Shown piece by piece: positions 1 to 8,034 of a DNA stretch of 64,000 nucleotides. Location: assembly GCF_008728835.1 (NCBI RefSeq), contig NZ_CP042582.1:4452217-4516216 (forward strand), in the 5' to 3' direction. Numbering within the stretch: position 1 is the first letter of the stretch; each line of letters starts with the position of its first letter. A model generated the notes under the pieces. The model was not told the origin of the DNA. It worked only from the letters and a program-made list of their open reading frames with translations, and searched no databases. This stretch comes from Hypericibacter adhaerens. Its GTDB lineage: Bacteria; Pseudomonadota; Alphaproteobacteria; Dongiales; Dongiaceae. A program made the position numbers and the translations under genes.

Positions 1-200
1 TCACGACCGCGGGCGCGACCGTCGATCCGAAGAAGCGGCTGGCGATCCTGGCGCAGGCCGAGAAGGTCTTCCTCGACGACTACGCCATGATCCCGATCTA
101 TCACTACACCACCAAGCATATGCTGAAGCCGAATCTGGTGGGCTGGGAGGCGAACGTCCTGGACATCCATCCCGGCCGCTATCTCTCGCTGAAGTCCTGA
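1..200 (+). CDS. Peptide ABC transporter substrate-binding protein, C-terminal end (partial)
   Basis: Only the last 65 codons are present, read in the frame beginning at base 3 and ending in TGA at 198-200. The peptide contains FLDDYAMIPIYHYTTK followed by a tail ending in RYLSLKS. This matches the C-terminus of family 5 (OppA/DppA-type) periplasmic solute-binding proteins, where a run of aromatic and hydrophobic residues ends the second lobe. The rest lies upstream of the window. Permease and ATPase genes of the same importer follow on the same strand, so it is almost certainly the binding component of that system, which would capture a peptide or related solute in the periplasm. The substrate cannot be told from this fragment. 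Confidence 0.8.
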   Translation, partial: TTAGATVDPKKRLAILAQAEKVFLDDYAMIPIYHYTTKHMLKPNLVGWEANVLDIHPGRYLSLKS

Positions 201-233
201 GGACCGCGGCGCCAGCCTATGGGACAGTGTTTG

Positions 234-364
234 AATCCCCTCCCCCGACTTTCGGGGGAGGGTTGGGGAGGGGGCTGCTCGGTATCGGCTCCTTCGCACT
301 CCGACGAGATCGTGGACCGAGTCATCCCCCTCCCTGCCCTCCCCCGAAGACGGGGGAGGGGATT
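234..364. repeat. Dispersed inverted G-rich repeat, copy 1
   Basis: This 131-bp element has two inverted arms. The left arm holds a C-run/G-run palindrome followed by G-tracts of 5, 3, 4 and 5 Gs at 254-274. The right arm is the mirror image, with C-tracts at 326-345. The centre carries CTGCTCGGTATCGG and GACGAGATCG. Copies with almost the same centre occur at 5816-5946 and, inverted, at 55194-55326. It fills most of the gap between the binding-protein gene and the first permease gene. Confidence 0.85.
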
Positions 365-423
365 CAGGTGCCGTCCCGCCTGCGGCCGCCCCGCCGACGG
401 CGCCCGGCTCCGATAATCCGGCC

Positions 424-1353
424 ATGCTCAGCTATGCGATCAAGCGACTGATCGGCGCGGTCCCGACGCTGCTGCTGATCGTCGCCATCACCTTCTTCAT
501 GGTGCATCTCGCACCCGGCGGACCCTTCGACAAGGAACGCAAGCTCTCGGCCGAGGTCGAGGCCAATCTGCGCAAGGCCTACCACCTGGACGAGCCGGTC
601 CCGGTCCAGTTCGGCCGCTATGTCGGGAACCTGCTGCAGGGCGATTTCGGCCCCTCCTTCCAATACAAGGATTACAGCGTCACCGAGCTGATCCTCGGCG
701 GCTTCCCCACCTCGCTGACGCTGGGCGCCATCGCCATGACGGCGGCGCTCCTGCTGGGCATCGGCGCCGGCATGATCGCGGCCTTGCGCCAGAACAGCCT
801 GCTCGATCACGCGCTGATGGGCGGCGCCGTTCTGGGCGTGGCGGTCCCCAATTTCGTCGTGGCGCCGCTGCTCACGCTCGTCATCGGCCTGCAGCTCCGC
901 TGGCTGCCGGTGGGCGGCTGGGGCGAGGGCGGCTTCTCGATCCGCCACATGGTCCTGCCGGTGATAGCGCTGGCCCTCCCGCAGATCGCCACCATCGCGC
1001 GGCTCATGCGCGGCAGCATGCTCGAGGTGTTGCGCACCAACTATATCCGCACCGCGCGCGCCAAGGGCCTGCCGGAGCGCCTGCTGCTGCTGCGCCACGG
1101 CGTCAAGGCGGCCCTGCCGCCGATCGTCTCCTATCTGGGGCCCGCGATCGCCAACATCATCACCGGCTCGATCGTGATCGAGCAGATCTTCGGCATCCCC
1201 GGCATCGGCCGCTATTTCGTGCAGGCCGCGCTCAACCGCGACTACACCCTCGTCATGGGCGTGGTCGTGTTCTATGGCGCCCTCATCATCCTGCTGAACC
1301 TGCTGGCCGACCTCGCCTACGGGCTGCTCGATCCGCAGGTCCGCTATGACTGA
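424..1353 (+). CDS. oppB: Oligopeptide/dipeptide ABC transporter permease (OppB/DppB type)
   Basis: A 309-residue inner-membrane permease. The N-terminus (YAIKRLIGAVPTLLLIVAIT) and the extracytoplasmic segment with HLAPGGPFDKE are typical of OppB/DppB proteins. The EAA-like cytoplasmic loop is visible around residues 200-225 (NYIRTARAKGLPE), the contact for the ATPases. About six membrane helices are expected. It forms a heterodimeric channel with the next permease. The start is the ATG at 424; no strong Shine-Dalgarno is seen, and a repeat element sits just upstream, so expression may depend on read-through from the binding-protein gene. The substrate is not resolved: Opp, Dpp and nickel-type systems share this fold. 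Confidence 0.9.
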   Translation: MLSYAIKRLIGAVPTLLLIVAITFFMVHLAPGGPFDKERKLSAEVEANLRKAYHLDEPVPVQFGRYVGNLLQGDFGPSFQYKDYSVTELILGGFPTSLTLGAIAMTAALLLGIGAGMIAALRQNSLLDHALMGGAVLGVAVPNFVVAPLLTLVIGLQLRWLPVGGWGEGGFSIRHMVLPVIALALPQIATIARLMRGSMLEVLRTNYIRTARAKGLPERLLLLRHGVKAALPPIVSYLGPAIANIITGSIVIEQIFGIPGIGRYFVQAALNRDYTLVMGVVVFYGALIILLNLLADLAYGLLDPQVRYD

Positions 1354-1377
1354 GCCCCGATCCCTTGAGGCCCGCCC

Positions 1378-2259
1378 ATGACCGACCTCGCCCTCGATGC
1401 CGCCCCCGCCCCCTCGCGCAGCCTCTGGGCCGATGCGCGCCGCCGCCTGTTCCGCAACCGCGCGGCGGTGGCGAGCCTCGTCTTGCTGGGCCTCATCACG
1501 CTCGCCTGTATCTTCGCGCCGCTTCTCGCCCCCCATCCGATGGACGATGTGAACTGGGACCGGATCATGGCGCCGCCGGACTGGTCGCTGGGCTACTATT
1601 TCGGCACCGACGAGAACGGTCGCGACCTCTTCGCGCGCGCGCTCTATGGCGGCCGGGTGTCGCTCTCGATCGGCTTGGTCGCGACCCTGGTGAGCCTCGT
1701 GATCGGCGTGGCCTGGGGCGCCGTCGCCGGCTTCGTCGGCGGCCGCGTCGATGCGGTGATGATGCGCATCGTCGACATCCTCTATGCGCTGCCCTTCGTC
1801 TTCTTCGTGATCCTGCTGACGGTGGTGTTCGGACGCGACGTGATCCTGATGTATATCGCGATCGGCGCCGTTTCCTGGCTCGACATGGCGCGCATCGTCC
1901 GCGGCCAGACCCTGAGCCTCAAGCGCAAGGAGTTCATCGAGGCGGCCCATGCCTCAGGCGTCGGCACGCTCGCCATCCTGCGCCGGCATATCGTCCCCAA
2001 CACGCTGGGGCCGGTCATCATCTACACGACGCTGACCGTGCCGCAGGTGATCCTGATCGAATCCTTCGTGAGCTTCCTGGGCTTGGGCGTGCAGGAGCCC
2101 GATGCGAGCTGGGGCACGATGGTGAACGAGGGGGCGCGGGTGATGGAGCATTCCTACTGGGTCCTGGTCTATCCCGCGGCGATGCTGGTCGTGACGCTGC
2201 TCTGCCTCAACTTCATCGGCGACGGCCTGCGCGATGCGCTCGACCCGAAGGATCGCTGA
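1378..2259 (+). CDS. oppC: Oligopeptide/dipeptide ABC transporter permease (OppC/DppC type)
   Basis: A 293-residue permease with the long cytoplasmic N-terminal tail of OppC/DppC proteins (WADARRRLFRNRAAVASL) before the first helix. The conserved periplasmic stretch FGTDENGRDLFARALYGGR follows, where OppC and DppC families have GTDxxGRDxxSR. The EAA-type loop is at about residues 180-195 (EFIEAAHASGVG), and FLGLGVQEPDASWGTM is the usual C-terminal motif. It follows the OppB-type gene after 24 bases and ends one base before the start of the first ATPase gene, so the four genes form one operon. It pairs with OppB in the inner membrane. Confidence 0.92.
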   Translation: MTDLALDAAPAPSRSLWADARRRLFRNRAAVASLVLLGLITLACIFAPLLAPHPMDDVNWDRIMAPPDWSLGYYFGTDENGRDLFARALYGGRVSLSIGLVATLVSLVIGVAWGAVAGFVGGRVDAVMMRIVDILYALPFVFFVILLTVVFGRDVILMYIAIGAVSWLDMARIVRGQTLSLKRKEFIEAAHASGVGTLAILRRHIVPNTLGPVIIYTTLTVPQVILIESFVSFLGLGVQEPDASWGTMVNEGARVMEHSYWVLVYPAAMLVVTLLCLNFIGDGLRDALDPKDR

Positions 2260-2260
2260 G

Positions 2261-3295
2261 ATGAGCGCGCAACCCGCCCTCCGGCCCGGCACGGCCCCGG
2301 TCTTCGAGATCGAGAACCTCCATGTGCGCTTCAAGATGGAGGGCGGCGGCGAGATCGCGGCGCTCGACGGCATCAGCTTCGCGATCGCGCCCGGCGAGAC
2401 CGTCGGCATCGTCGGCGAATCGGGCTCGGGCAAGACCCAGACCTTTCTCGCGGCCATGGGGCTGCTCGCGCGCAACGGGCGCGCCAGCGGTCATGTGCGC
2501 TTCGCCGGCACCGAGATCCTGGGCCTGCCGCCGGCCGAGCTCAACCGGCTGCGCGGCGCCCGCTTCGCCATGGTGTTCCAGGACCCGATGACCTCGCTCA
2601 ATCCCTTCCTGACGGTGGAGCGGCAGCTGACCGAGGTGCTGGTGACCCATCGCGGCTTCGACGGCGCCCAGGCGCGCAAGGCGGCGATCGCGATGCTGGA
2701 GCGGGTGCAGATCCCCGAGCCCGAGCGGCGCATCGGCATGTATCCGTTCGAGTTTTCGGGCGGGATGCGCCAGCGGGTGATGATCGCGATGGCGCTGCTC
2801 TGCGGGCCCGAGTTCCTCATCGCCGACGAGCCGACCACGGCGCTCGACGTCACGATCCAGGCGCAGATCCTGACGCTCCTGGCCGAGCTCAAGCGCGACA
2901 GCGGCATGGCGCTCGCCCTCATCACCCACGATCTGGGCGTGGTCGCCGGCCTCTGCGACCGGGTGCTCGTCCTGTATGCGGGCCGGATCGTCGAGGAAGC
3001 GCCGGTGCACGAGCTCTTCCGCGACCCGCGCCATCCCTACAGCGCGGGCCTGCTGGCCTCGGTCCCGCGCGCCGACCCCGCGGCGGACGACGCCGACGAG
3101 CCGCCGCTGATCGCGATCCCCGGCCAGCCGCCCAACCTGCAGCATCTGCCCTCGGGCTGCGCCTTCCGCACGCGCTGCCCTCATGCCTTCGAGCGTTGCG
3201 TGCGCGAGACGCCCCCGCTCCGCGCCGTGGGTCCTGGGCGCACCAAGGCCTGCCATCTCGAGGTCTCGCCCGCCGAGGCGGAGCGCCGGCCATGA
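2261..3295 (+). CDS. oppD: Oligopeptide ABC transporter ATP-binding protein (OppD type)
   Basis: A 344-residue ATPase. The Walker A motif GESGSGKT is near residue 54, the ABC signature FSGGMRQR near 165, and Walker B with LIADEPTTALDV near 186. The C-terminal extension has the oligopeptide-transporter cysteine motif GCAFRTRCPHAFERC, characteristic of OppD/DppD. The ATG at 2261 was chosen because it begins one base after the stop of the OppC-type gene and the conserved sequence starts soon after; an in-frame ATG at 2234 lies inside the permease gene. It overlaps the next ATPase gene by the four bases ATGA, a sign of translational coupling. It powers uptake through the two permeases. Confidence 0.93.
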   Translation: MSAQPALRPGTAPVFEIENLHVRFKMEGGGEIAALDGISFAIAPGETVGIVGESGSGKTQTFLAAMGLLARNGRASGHVRFAGTEILGLPPAELNRLRGARFAMVFQDPMTSLNPFLTVERQLTEVLVTHRGFDGAQARKAAIAMLERVQIPEPERRIGMYPFEFSGGMRQRVMIAMALLCGPEFLIADEPTTALDVTIQAQILTLLAELKRDSGMALALITHDLGVVAGLCDRVLVLYAGRIVEEAPVHELFRDPRHPYSAGLLASVPRADPAADDADEPPLIAIPGQPPNLQHLPSGCAFRTRCPHAFERCVRETPPLRAVGPGRTKACHLEVSPAEAERRP

Positions 3296-4299
3296 CCGCG
3301 CTCGCGCATGCGCTCTGGACCCGGCGCGCGCCGATCCTGTCGGTGCGAGATCTCCATGTGACCTTCCGCATCCGCCGCGGCCTCTTCAGGCCCGAGGCCG
3401 TGTTGACGGCGGTCGACGACGTGAGCTTCGAGCTGAGGCCGGGCGAGACGCTGGGGCTGGTCGGCGAATCGGGATCGGGAAAATCGACGCTGGGCCGCGC
3501 GGTGTTGCGGCTTCTGCCGCATGTCAAAGGCCGCGTCACCTGGCTCGGCCAGGACCTGGCGAAGCTGACGCCCGAGGCGCTGCGGCGCCTGCGCGCCGAC
3601 ATGCAGATCGTGTTCCAGGACCCGCTGGCCTCGCTCGATCCGCGCATGACGGTGGGCGAGATCGTGGCCGAGCCCTTGCGCACCTTCCAGCCGGACCTGC
3701 CGAAGAAGGAGCTGCGCTCGCGCGTCGTCGGCATGCTGACCCGCGTCGGGCTCGGCCCTGAGCATCTCGACCGCTATCCGCACGAATTCTCGGGCGGTCA
3801 GTGCCAGCGCATCGGCATCGCGCGCGCCATGATCAACCGGCCGAAGCTCGTCGTCTGCGACGAGCCGGTCTCGGCCCTCGACGTCTCGATCCAGGCGCAG
3901 ATCATCAATCTCCTGATGAAGCTGCAGCGCGAGGACGGGCTCGCCCTCATCTTCATCTCGCACAACCTGTCGGTGGTCCGACATATCAGCCACCGCATCA
4001 TGGTGCTCTATCTGGGCCGTGTGGCGGAGGTGGCCGAGCGGCGCGCCCTCTTCCGCGAGCCGCGCCATCCCTATACCCAGGCGCTGATCTCGGCGGTGCC
4101 GCTGCCCGATCCCGAGCTCGAGCGCGCGCGCCGGCATCTGGTCCTCAAGGGCGAGCTGCCCTCGCCGCTCAACCCGCCCTCGGGCTGCGCCTTCCGCACC
4201 CGCTGCCCCAAGGCGACCGCGATCTGCGCCGCCGAGCGCCCGGCGCTCGAGATCACCGAGGACGGCCACAGCGTGGCTTGCCATCACTGGCGCGGCTAG
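3292..4299 (+). CDS. oppF: Oligopeptide ABC transporter ATP-binding protein (OppF type)
   Basis: A 335-residue ATPase, the partner of OppD. Walker A GESGSGKST is near residue 60, the signature reads FSGGQCQRIGIARAM near 165, with Cys where Arg is usual in SGGQRQR, and Walker B with VVCDEPVSALDV is near 186. The C-terminal Cys motif GCAFRTRCPKATAIC is present. The start ATG at 3292 overlaps the stop of oppD (ATGA). A longer in-frame reading from 3196 would overlap oppD by 100 bases and is not needed. It ends the operon; a palindrome pair follows within about 90 bases. Confidence 0.92.
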   Translation: MTALAHALWTRRAPILSVRDLHVTFRIRRGLFRPEAVLTAVDDVSFELRPGETLGLVGESGSGKSTLGRAVLRLLPHVKGRVTWLGQDLAKLTPEALRRLRADMQIVFQDPLASLDPRMTVGEIVAEPLRTFQPDLPKKELRSRVVGMLTRVGLGPEHLDRYPHEFSGGQCQRIGIARAMINRPKLVVCDEPVSALDVSIQAQIINLLMKLQREDGLALIFISHNLSVVRHISHRIMVLYLGRVAEVAERRALFREPRHPYTQALISAVPLPDPELERARRHLVLKGELPSPLNPPSGCAFRTRCPKATAICAAERPALEITEDGHSVACHHWRG

Positions 4300-4310
4300 C
4301 GGCCCTGGAT

Positions 4311-4391
4311 TGCCGGATCAAGTCCGGCAATGACGGAAGAAGAAGGAGCGCCCCGTATTTTCAGCCTGTCATCGCCGGGCCTGACCCGGCG
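4311..4391. repeat. Pair of short intergenic palindromes
   Basis: Two hairpin-forming units lie between oppF and the gapR-like gene. The first is TGCCGGA-tcaag-TCCGGCA at 4311-4329, followed by ATGACGG. The second is CGCCGGG-cctga-CCCGGCG at 4373-4391, preceded by GTCAT. The pair is oriented head to head, as in BIME-type repeats. It separates the convergent genes and could also act as a transcript end, although no T-run follows. Confidence 0.6.
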
Positions 4392-4411
4392 ACCCAGGAC
4401 CAGGGACGCGC

Positions 4412-4654
4412 CTACTCCAGATCGAGCGCGCGCTTGTAGAGCGCGAGCAGCTCTTCCTGTTCCTGGCGGTCGGCCTTGTCCATGCGGCGGATGCGGATGA
4501 TCTGGCGCATGATCTTGGTGTCGAAGCCGGTGCCCTTGGCTTCGGCATAGACCTCGCGAATATCGGCCGCCAGCGCCGCCTTCTCCTCCTCGAGCCGCTC
4601 GATGCGCTCGATGAAGGATTTGAGCCGGTCGGCCGCAATCCCGCCTTTCGCCAT
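4412..4654 (-). CDS. gapR: GapR-like DUF2312 nucleoid-associated DNA-binding protein
   Basis: An 80-residue, highly charged, helical protein. The core RLKSFIERIERLEEEKAAL followed by EAKGTGFDTKIMRQIIRIRR is the hallmark of DUF2312, the family of Caulobacter GapR. GapR is an abundant nucleoid-associated protein that forms clamps on overtwisted DNA ahead of replication and transcription and stimulates topoisomerases. The length is typical for the family, and a coiled coil is expected in residues 10-35. It is read toward oppF and stands alone. The alphaproteobacterial restriction of this family supports the taxonomic placement. Naming it gapR assumes that this DUF2312 copy is the GapR orthologue. 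Confidence 0.88.
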   Translation of the reverse strand: MAKGGIAADRLKSFIERIERLEEEKAALAADIREVYAEAKGTGFDTKIMRQIIRIRRMDKADRQEQEELLALYKRALDLE

Positions 4655-4908
4655 TCGCAGAAACTCCCCGTCGGATCAGCCTGTTCTTGAAGCAGCCCGC
4701 GGGCCTTCGGGGGCCTGCGGAGCCCGCGGACGATAAAGGGCGCCGTTGGGGCCGGCAAGACCGTCGAGAACGGCGACGGGAGCGGCGGAACAATTGACGC
4801 AGGGAGCGGGAATGATTCGGCGTCAAATCCATTGAGTCGGCGAGGGGAGCGGGTATCGGGCTTCCCCGGATCTCCGCTCCCCATGATCGAATCAGCAGGA
4901 GATCACGC

Positions 4909-5358
4909 ATGATCGCCGATCTTTCACGGAACTTTTCGCGCCGAGCCGCAACGGCTCCACGGTTCCGGCCGGCGTTTCGTCTCGGAGTCGCGGCGCTGGT
5001 CGCATGGCTGCTGCCGATCGCGTGCGGCGGATGGCTCGCGGTCGCCCAGGCCCAGACCAACAACGGCACGACGATGCCCCAGGGTCAGACGCCCAGCACG
5101 GCCATCCCCGAGATTCCAGGCCCGGGTTCGACGCCCGGCGTTCCCGGAACGAATGGCGCCGGCGTCACCAACCCGGGGACCCAGGGCAACCCCGGCGGCC
5201 TGATTAACCCGGGCACGACAGGCACGCCCGGCGGCATCACCAATCCCGGAACGACCAACGCGCCGGGCGGCCTCACGAGCCCGGCCACCCCGGGCACTCT
5301 CCCGACACCCGGAACCCTGCCCAGCCCGAGCGGCACCGGCGGCTCGACCAAGCCGTAA
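4909..5358 (+). CDS. Secreted low-complexity Pro/Gly/Thr-rich protein
   Basis: A 149-residue protein of unknown function. Residues 1-48 look like a long signal peptide: an Arg-rich start, a hydrophobic stretch (LGVAALVAWLLPIAC) and an AQA cleavage site. The mature part is almost entirely degenerate repeats of the type NPGT-x-G-x-PGGL, ending in Ser/Gly/Thr. There is no catalytic motif. Such tails are usually disordered, exported or wall-associated. The ATG at 4909 is preceded by CAGGAGATCACGC, which gives a good Shine-Dalgarno. A strong hairpin follows the stop. I cannot name a family; the repeats also make chance similarity likely in searches. Confidence 0.7.
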   Translation: MIADLSRNFSRRAATAPRFRPAFRLGVAALVAWLLPIACGGWLAVAQAQTNNGTTMPQGQTPSTAIPEIPGPGSTPGVPGTNGAGVTNPGTQGNPGGLINPGTTGTPGGITNPGTTNAPGGLTSPATPGTLPTPGTLPSPSGTGGSTKP

Positions 5359-5378
5359 TGCGCGCCGCCCCGGCGGCA

Positions 5379-5412
5379 GAAAGGGCGTCTCCCTCGAGGG
5401 AAGCGCCCTTTC
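5379..5412. terminator. Hairpin terminator candidate between convergent genes
   Basis: GAAAGGGCG at 5379-5387 pairs with CGCCCTTTC at 5404-5412, and the inner TCCC/GGGA around TCGA extends the stem. It lies 20 bases after the secreted-protein stop and 30 bases before the end of the convergent DUF1244 gene, so it may stop transcripts from both sides. The T/A tracts are short (three each). Confidence 0.6.
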
Positions 5413-5441
5413 CCGTTGTCACCGGAACGGTGAGCGGCCGT

Positions 5442-5744
5442 TCAGTGCGAATGCGGCTTGGCCTGCGCCGCCAGTTCCTTCAGGGCCGGAATTCCATCGC
5501 CCTTCTGGTGCTTCGCCTTCCATTCGTCATAGGACATGCCATAGACGATCTCGCGGGCTTCAGGATCGCTGAGCGCGATCCCGCGCTCCTCGGCCGCCGC
5601 GCGGTACCATTTCGACAGGCAGTTGCGGCAGAAGCCCGCCAGGTTCATCAGGTCGACATTCTGCACGTCCTTGCGCTCGCGCAGATGCTCGACCAGCTTG
5701 CGGAACGCGGCGGCTTCGAGCTCGGTCCGGGTCTTGTCGTTCAT
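5442..5744 (-). CDS. DUF1244 domain-containing protein
   Basis: A 100-residue cytoplasmic protein. It contains VDLMNLAGFCRNCLSKWY in the middle and IVYGMSYDEWKAKHQ in the C-terminal half, the conserved blocks of DUF1244, a small alpha-helical family common in alpha- and gammaproteobacteria. Its biochemical function is not established. The two cysteines in GFCRNCL could bind a metal, but that is inference. The start at 5744 was chosen because AGAAGGAG lies at the right distance upstream and the protein then matches the usual family length. A longer in-frame reading would run into the repeat element upstream. Confidence 0.85.
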   Translation of the reverse strand: MNDKTRTELEAAAFRKLVEHLRERKDVQNVDLMNLAGFCRNCLSKWYRAAAEERGIALSDPEAREIVYGMSYDEWKAKHQKGDGIPALKELAAQAKPHSH

Positions 5745-5815
5745 GAGGCCAACTCCTTCTCTTGGACCCAAATATGCGACCGCCGCTGCCGCGGCACCAG
5801 GGGGCAGGCTTTTCA

Positions 5816-5946
5816 ATATCCCCTCCCCCGGAACGGGGGAGGGTTGGGGAGGGGGCTGCTCGGTATCGGCCGCTTCGCACCCCGACGAGATCGCAGACCG
5901 AGCCATCCCCCTCCCTGCCCTCCCCCAAAAGTCGGGGGAGGGGATT
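5816..5946. repeat. Dispersed inverted G-rich repeat, copy 2
   Basis: This has the same architecture and nearly the same centre as the copy at 234-364: a C-run palindrome, G-tracts (GGGGGAGGGTTGGGGAGGGG), CTGCTCGGTATCGG, GACGAGATCGCAGACCGAG, then the mirrored C-tracts. It occupies the gap between the DUF1244 gene and the racemase gene. Confidence 0.85.
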
Positions 5947-6031
5947 GAAGGCCCGACGGATTGACCCGGCCCGGAGGACGGGCCTAAAACCGGGCCCGAC
6001 ACCCCATTTCCCGCGTCGAGGAACCGAGCTC

Positions 6032-7033
6032 TTGGCCACCCATACCTTCTTCTGCGTCGACGGCCATACCTGCGGCAACCCGGTGCGCCTCGTGGCCGGC
6101 GGCGGCCCGATCCTCGAGGGCGCCAGCATGAGCGAGCGGCGCCAGCATTTCCTCAAGCAGTACGACTGGATCCGCACCGGCCTGATGTTCGAGCCGCGCG
6201 GCCACGACATGATGTCGGGCTCGATCCTCTATCCCTCGACCCGCCCCGATTGCGATATCGGCGTGCTCTTCATCGAGACCTCGGGCTGCCTGCCCATGTG
6301 TGGCCACGGCACGATCGGCACCGTGACCTTCGCGCTCGAGCGCGGCCTCGTCACGCCGCGCCAGCCGGGCAAGCTCAATCTCGAGACGCCGGCGGGCTTC
6401 GTCGAGGCGACCTACCGGCAGGAAGGCGCCTATGTCGAGGCGGTGCGCATCCGCAATGTCGGCTCCTATCTCGCGGCCGAGGGCATCGAGGTCGATTGCC
6501 CGGGCCTGGGCCGCTTGAGCTTCGACATCGCCTATGGCGGCAATTTCTACGCGATCCTCGAGCCGCAGAAGAACTATCGCGACCTCGAGGACATGACGCC
6601 GGGCGACATCCTCCGGCTCTCGCCGATCCTGCGGAAGCTGCTGAACGAGGCGGTCGATCTCGTCCATCCCGAGAACCCGACCATCAAGGGCGTGAGCCAC
6701 ATCCTCTGGACCGGCAAGCCGAAGAACCCGAAGGCCCATGCGCGCAACGCCGTCTTCTATGGCGAGAAGGCGATCGACCGCAGCCCCTGCGGCACCGGCA
6801 CTTCGGCGCGCATGGCCCAGCTCGCCGCCAAGGGCAAGCTCAAGGTCGGCGACGATTTCGTGCATGAGAGCATCATCGGCAGCCTCTTCAACGGCCGCGT
6901 CGAGGCCAAGACCAAGGTCGGCAATCACGAGGCGATCCTCCCCTCGATCGAGGGCTGGGCGCGGCAGACTGGCTACAACACGATCTTCATCGACGACCGC
7001 GACCCCTATAAGCACGGGTTCCAGTTGGTGTGA
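6032..7033 (+). CDS. 4-hydroxyproline 2-epimerase-type proline racemase family protein
   Basis: A 333-residue cytoplasmic, cofactor-independent racemase/epimerase. The two active-site cysteines are visible in CLPMCGHGTIGTV (near residue 90) and DRSPCGTGTSARMAQ (near residue 253), which is the Cys/Cys pair of the 4-hydroxyproline 2-epimerase and proline racemase group; a Thr in the second position would indicate a dehydratase. HTFFCVDGHTCGNPVRLV is the standard N-terminus, which places the start at the TTG at 6032, preceded by GAGGAA. The enzyme would convert trans-4-hydroxy-L-proline to cis-4-hydroxy-D-proline, the first catabolic step. A DapA-family lyase gene nearby fits the same pathway. 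Proline racemase activity cannot be fully excluded. Confidence 0.88.
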   Translation: MATHTFFCVDGHTCGNPVRLVAGGGPILEGASMSERRQHFLKQYDWIRTGLMFEPRGHDMMSGSILYPSTRPDCDIGVLFIETSGCLPMCGHGTIGTVTFALERGLVTPRQPGKLNLETPAGFVEATYRQEGAYVEAVRIRNVGSYLAAEGIEVDCPGLGRLSFDIAYGGNFYAILEPQKNYRDLEDMTPGDILRLSPILRKLLNEAVDLVHPENPTIKGVSHILWTGKPKNPKAHARNAVFYGEKAIDRSPCGTGTSARMAQLAAKGKLKVGDDFVHESIIGSLFNGRVEAKTKVGNHEAILPSIEGWARQTGYNTIFIDDRDPYKHGFQLV

Positions 7034-7042
7034 GGAAATGTT

Positions 7043-7190
7043 TTCTTTCCTCTCCCCCTGCGAAGCGGGGGGAGAGGGTGGGGTGAGGGGGGCCTCGATG
7101 GCGGGCGACATGTCGAAGGACGCGTTCGTTCCTGCAACCACCCCCTCACCCTACCCTCTCCCCCACGTTCGTGGGGGAGAGGAAGAAAAA
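7043..7190. repeat. Dispersed inverted G-rich repeat, copy 3
   Basis: A left arm TTTCCTCTCCCCC with G-tracts (GGGGGGAGAGGGTGGGG) is mirrored by CCCCCTCACCCTACCCTCTC and GGGGGAGAGGAAGAAA at the right. The centre differs from copies 1 and 2. The copy at 62172-62315 has the same arms and a related centre, so these two form a second subfamily. Confidence 0.8.
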
Positions 7191-7208
7191 AGCGGAACCA
7201 GGTAGCGG

Positions 7209-8030
7209 GTGTCCCTGCCTCCCCTCCTCCTGCTCGGCGGCACCGACCCCGTCGGGCGCTTCGTTATCGAACGCGCAGCGCCGCAACGCACCGTCATCGT
7301 CATCGGACGCTCGAAGCCGCGGCGGGAAGGGGTCGAATGGCACCGGGCCGATCTCGGCCATGGCGCGATCGAGTTGCCGAGGGTCGCCGCACGCCACGCC
7401 ATTGCGACCCTGCCCGTCTGGCTCCTGGCGCCGCATCTGCCGGCGCTGGCGCGCCTCGGCGTCGAGCGCCTGGTGGCCTTCTCGTCGACCTCGGTGGAAG
7501 CCAAGCGCGACAGCCGCGATCCGGCCACGCAAGCCATCGTCACGGCCCTCGTTGAAGGCGAGGCCGCCGTCGCGGCCGCCGCCGCCAGGGCCGGCATCGG
7601 CCTCACCATCCTGCGCCCGACCCTGATCTACGGCACGGGCGAGGATGCGAATGTCGGCCGCGCCGCGCGCTTCATCGAGCGCTTCGGCTTCTTCCCCGTC
7701 GCCTGGCAGGCAGAAGGAAAGCGCCAGCCCGTGCATGCGGAGGATCTGGCGCTGGCAGCGCTCGCGGCCCTCGACCGACCGCAAGCGATCGGCCGAACCT
7801 ACGCGCTGCCGGGCGGCGAGACCCTCTCCTACCGGGCCATGATCGAGCGGATCTTCGCGGCCCTCGGCCGCCCGCCGCGGCTTATCCGCGTTCCCGGCCT
7901 TGCCGCCGTTTCCGACCTCGCCAAACGAATGGCGCGCGACCAGGCCTTCGATATCGGCCCGGCCGCGCGCGATCTGGGCTACGCGCCGCGCCGCTTCCTC
8001 AGCGGCGGACGGCGCGATCTGGGGCTCTAG
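7209..8030 (+). CDS. NAD(P)-binding epimerase/SDR-like protein
   Basis: A 273-residue Rossmann-fold protein. The nucleotide-binding turn is LLLLGGTDPVGRFV at the N-terminus; a strand ending in LVAFSSTSVE, the motif ILRPTLIYGTG near residue 140, and RQPVHAEDLA near residue 175 are the usual landmarks of atypical and extended SDRs such as NmrA-like proteins and NAD-dependent epimerases. The canonical YxxxK active-site pair is not apparent: the region before LRPTLIYG is Ala-rich with EGEAAV. It may therefore be an atypical SDR with a regulatory or reductase role. The GTG start at 7209 begins just after a repeat element, and no strong Shine-Dalgarno is seen. The substrate is unknown. Confidence 0.75.
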   Translation: MSLPPLLLLGGTDPVGRFVIERAAPQRTVIVIGRSKPRREGVEWHRADLGHGAIELPRVAARHAIATLPVWLLAPHLPALARLGVERLVAFSSTSVEAKRDSRDPATQAIVTALVEGEAAVAAAAARAGIGLTILRPTLIYGTGEDANVGRAARFIERFGFFPVAWQAEGKRQPVHAEDLALAALAALDRPQAIGRTYALPGGETLSYRAMIERIFAALGRPPRLIRVPGLAAVSDLAKRMARDQAFDIGPAARDLGYAPRRFLSGGRRDLGL

Positions 8031-8034
8031 GCCC

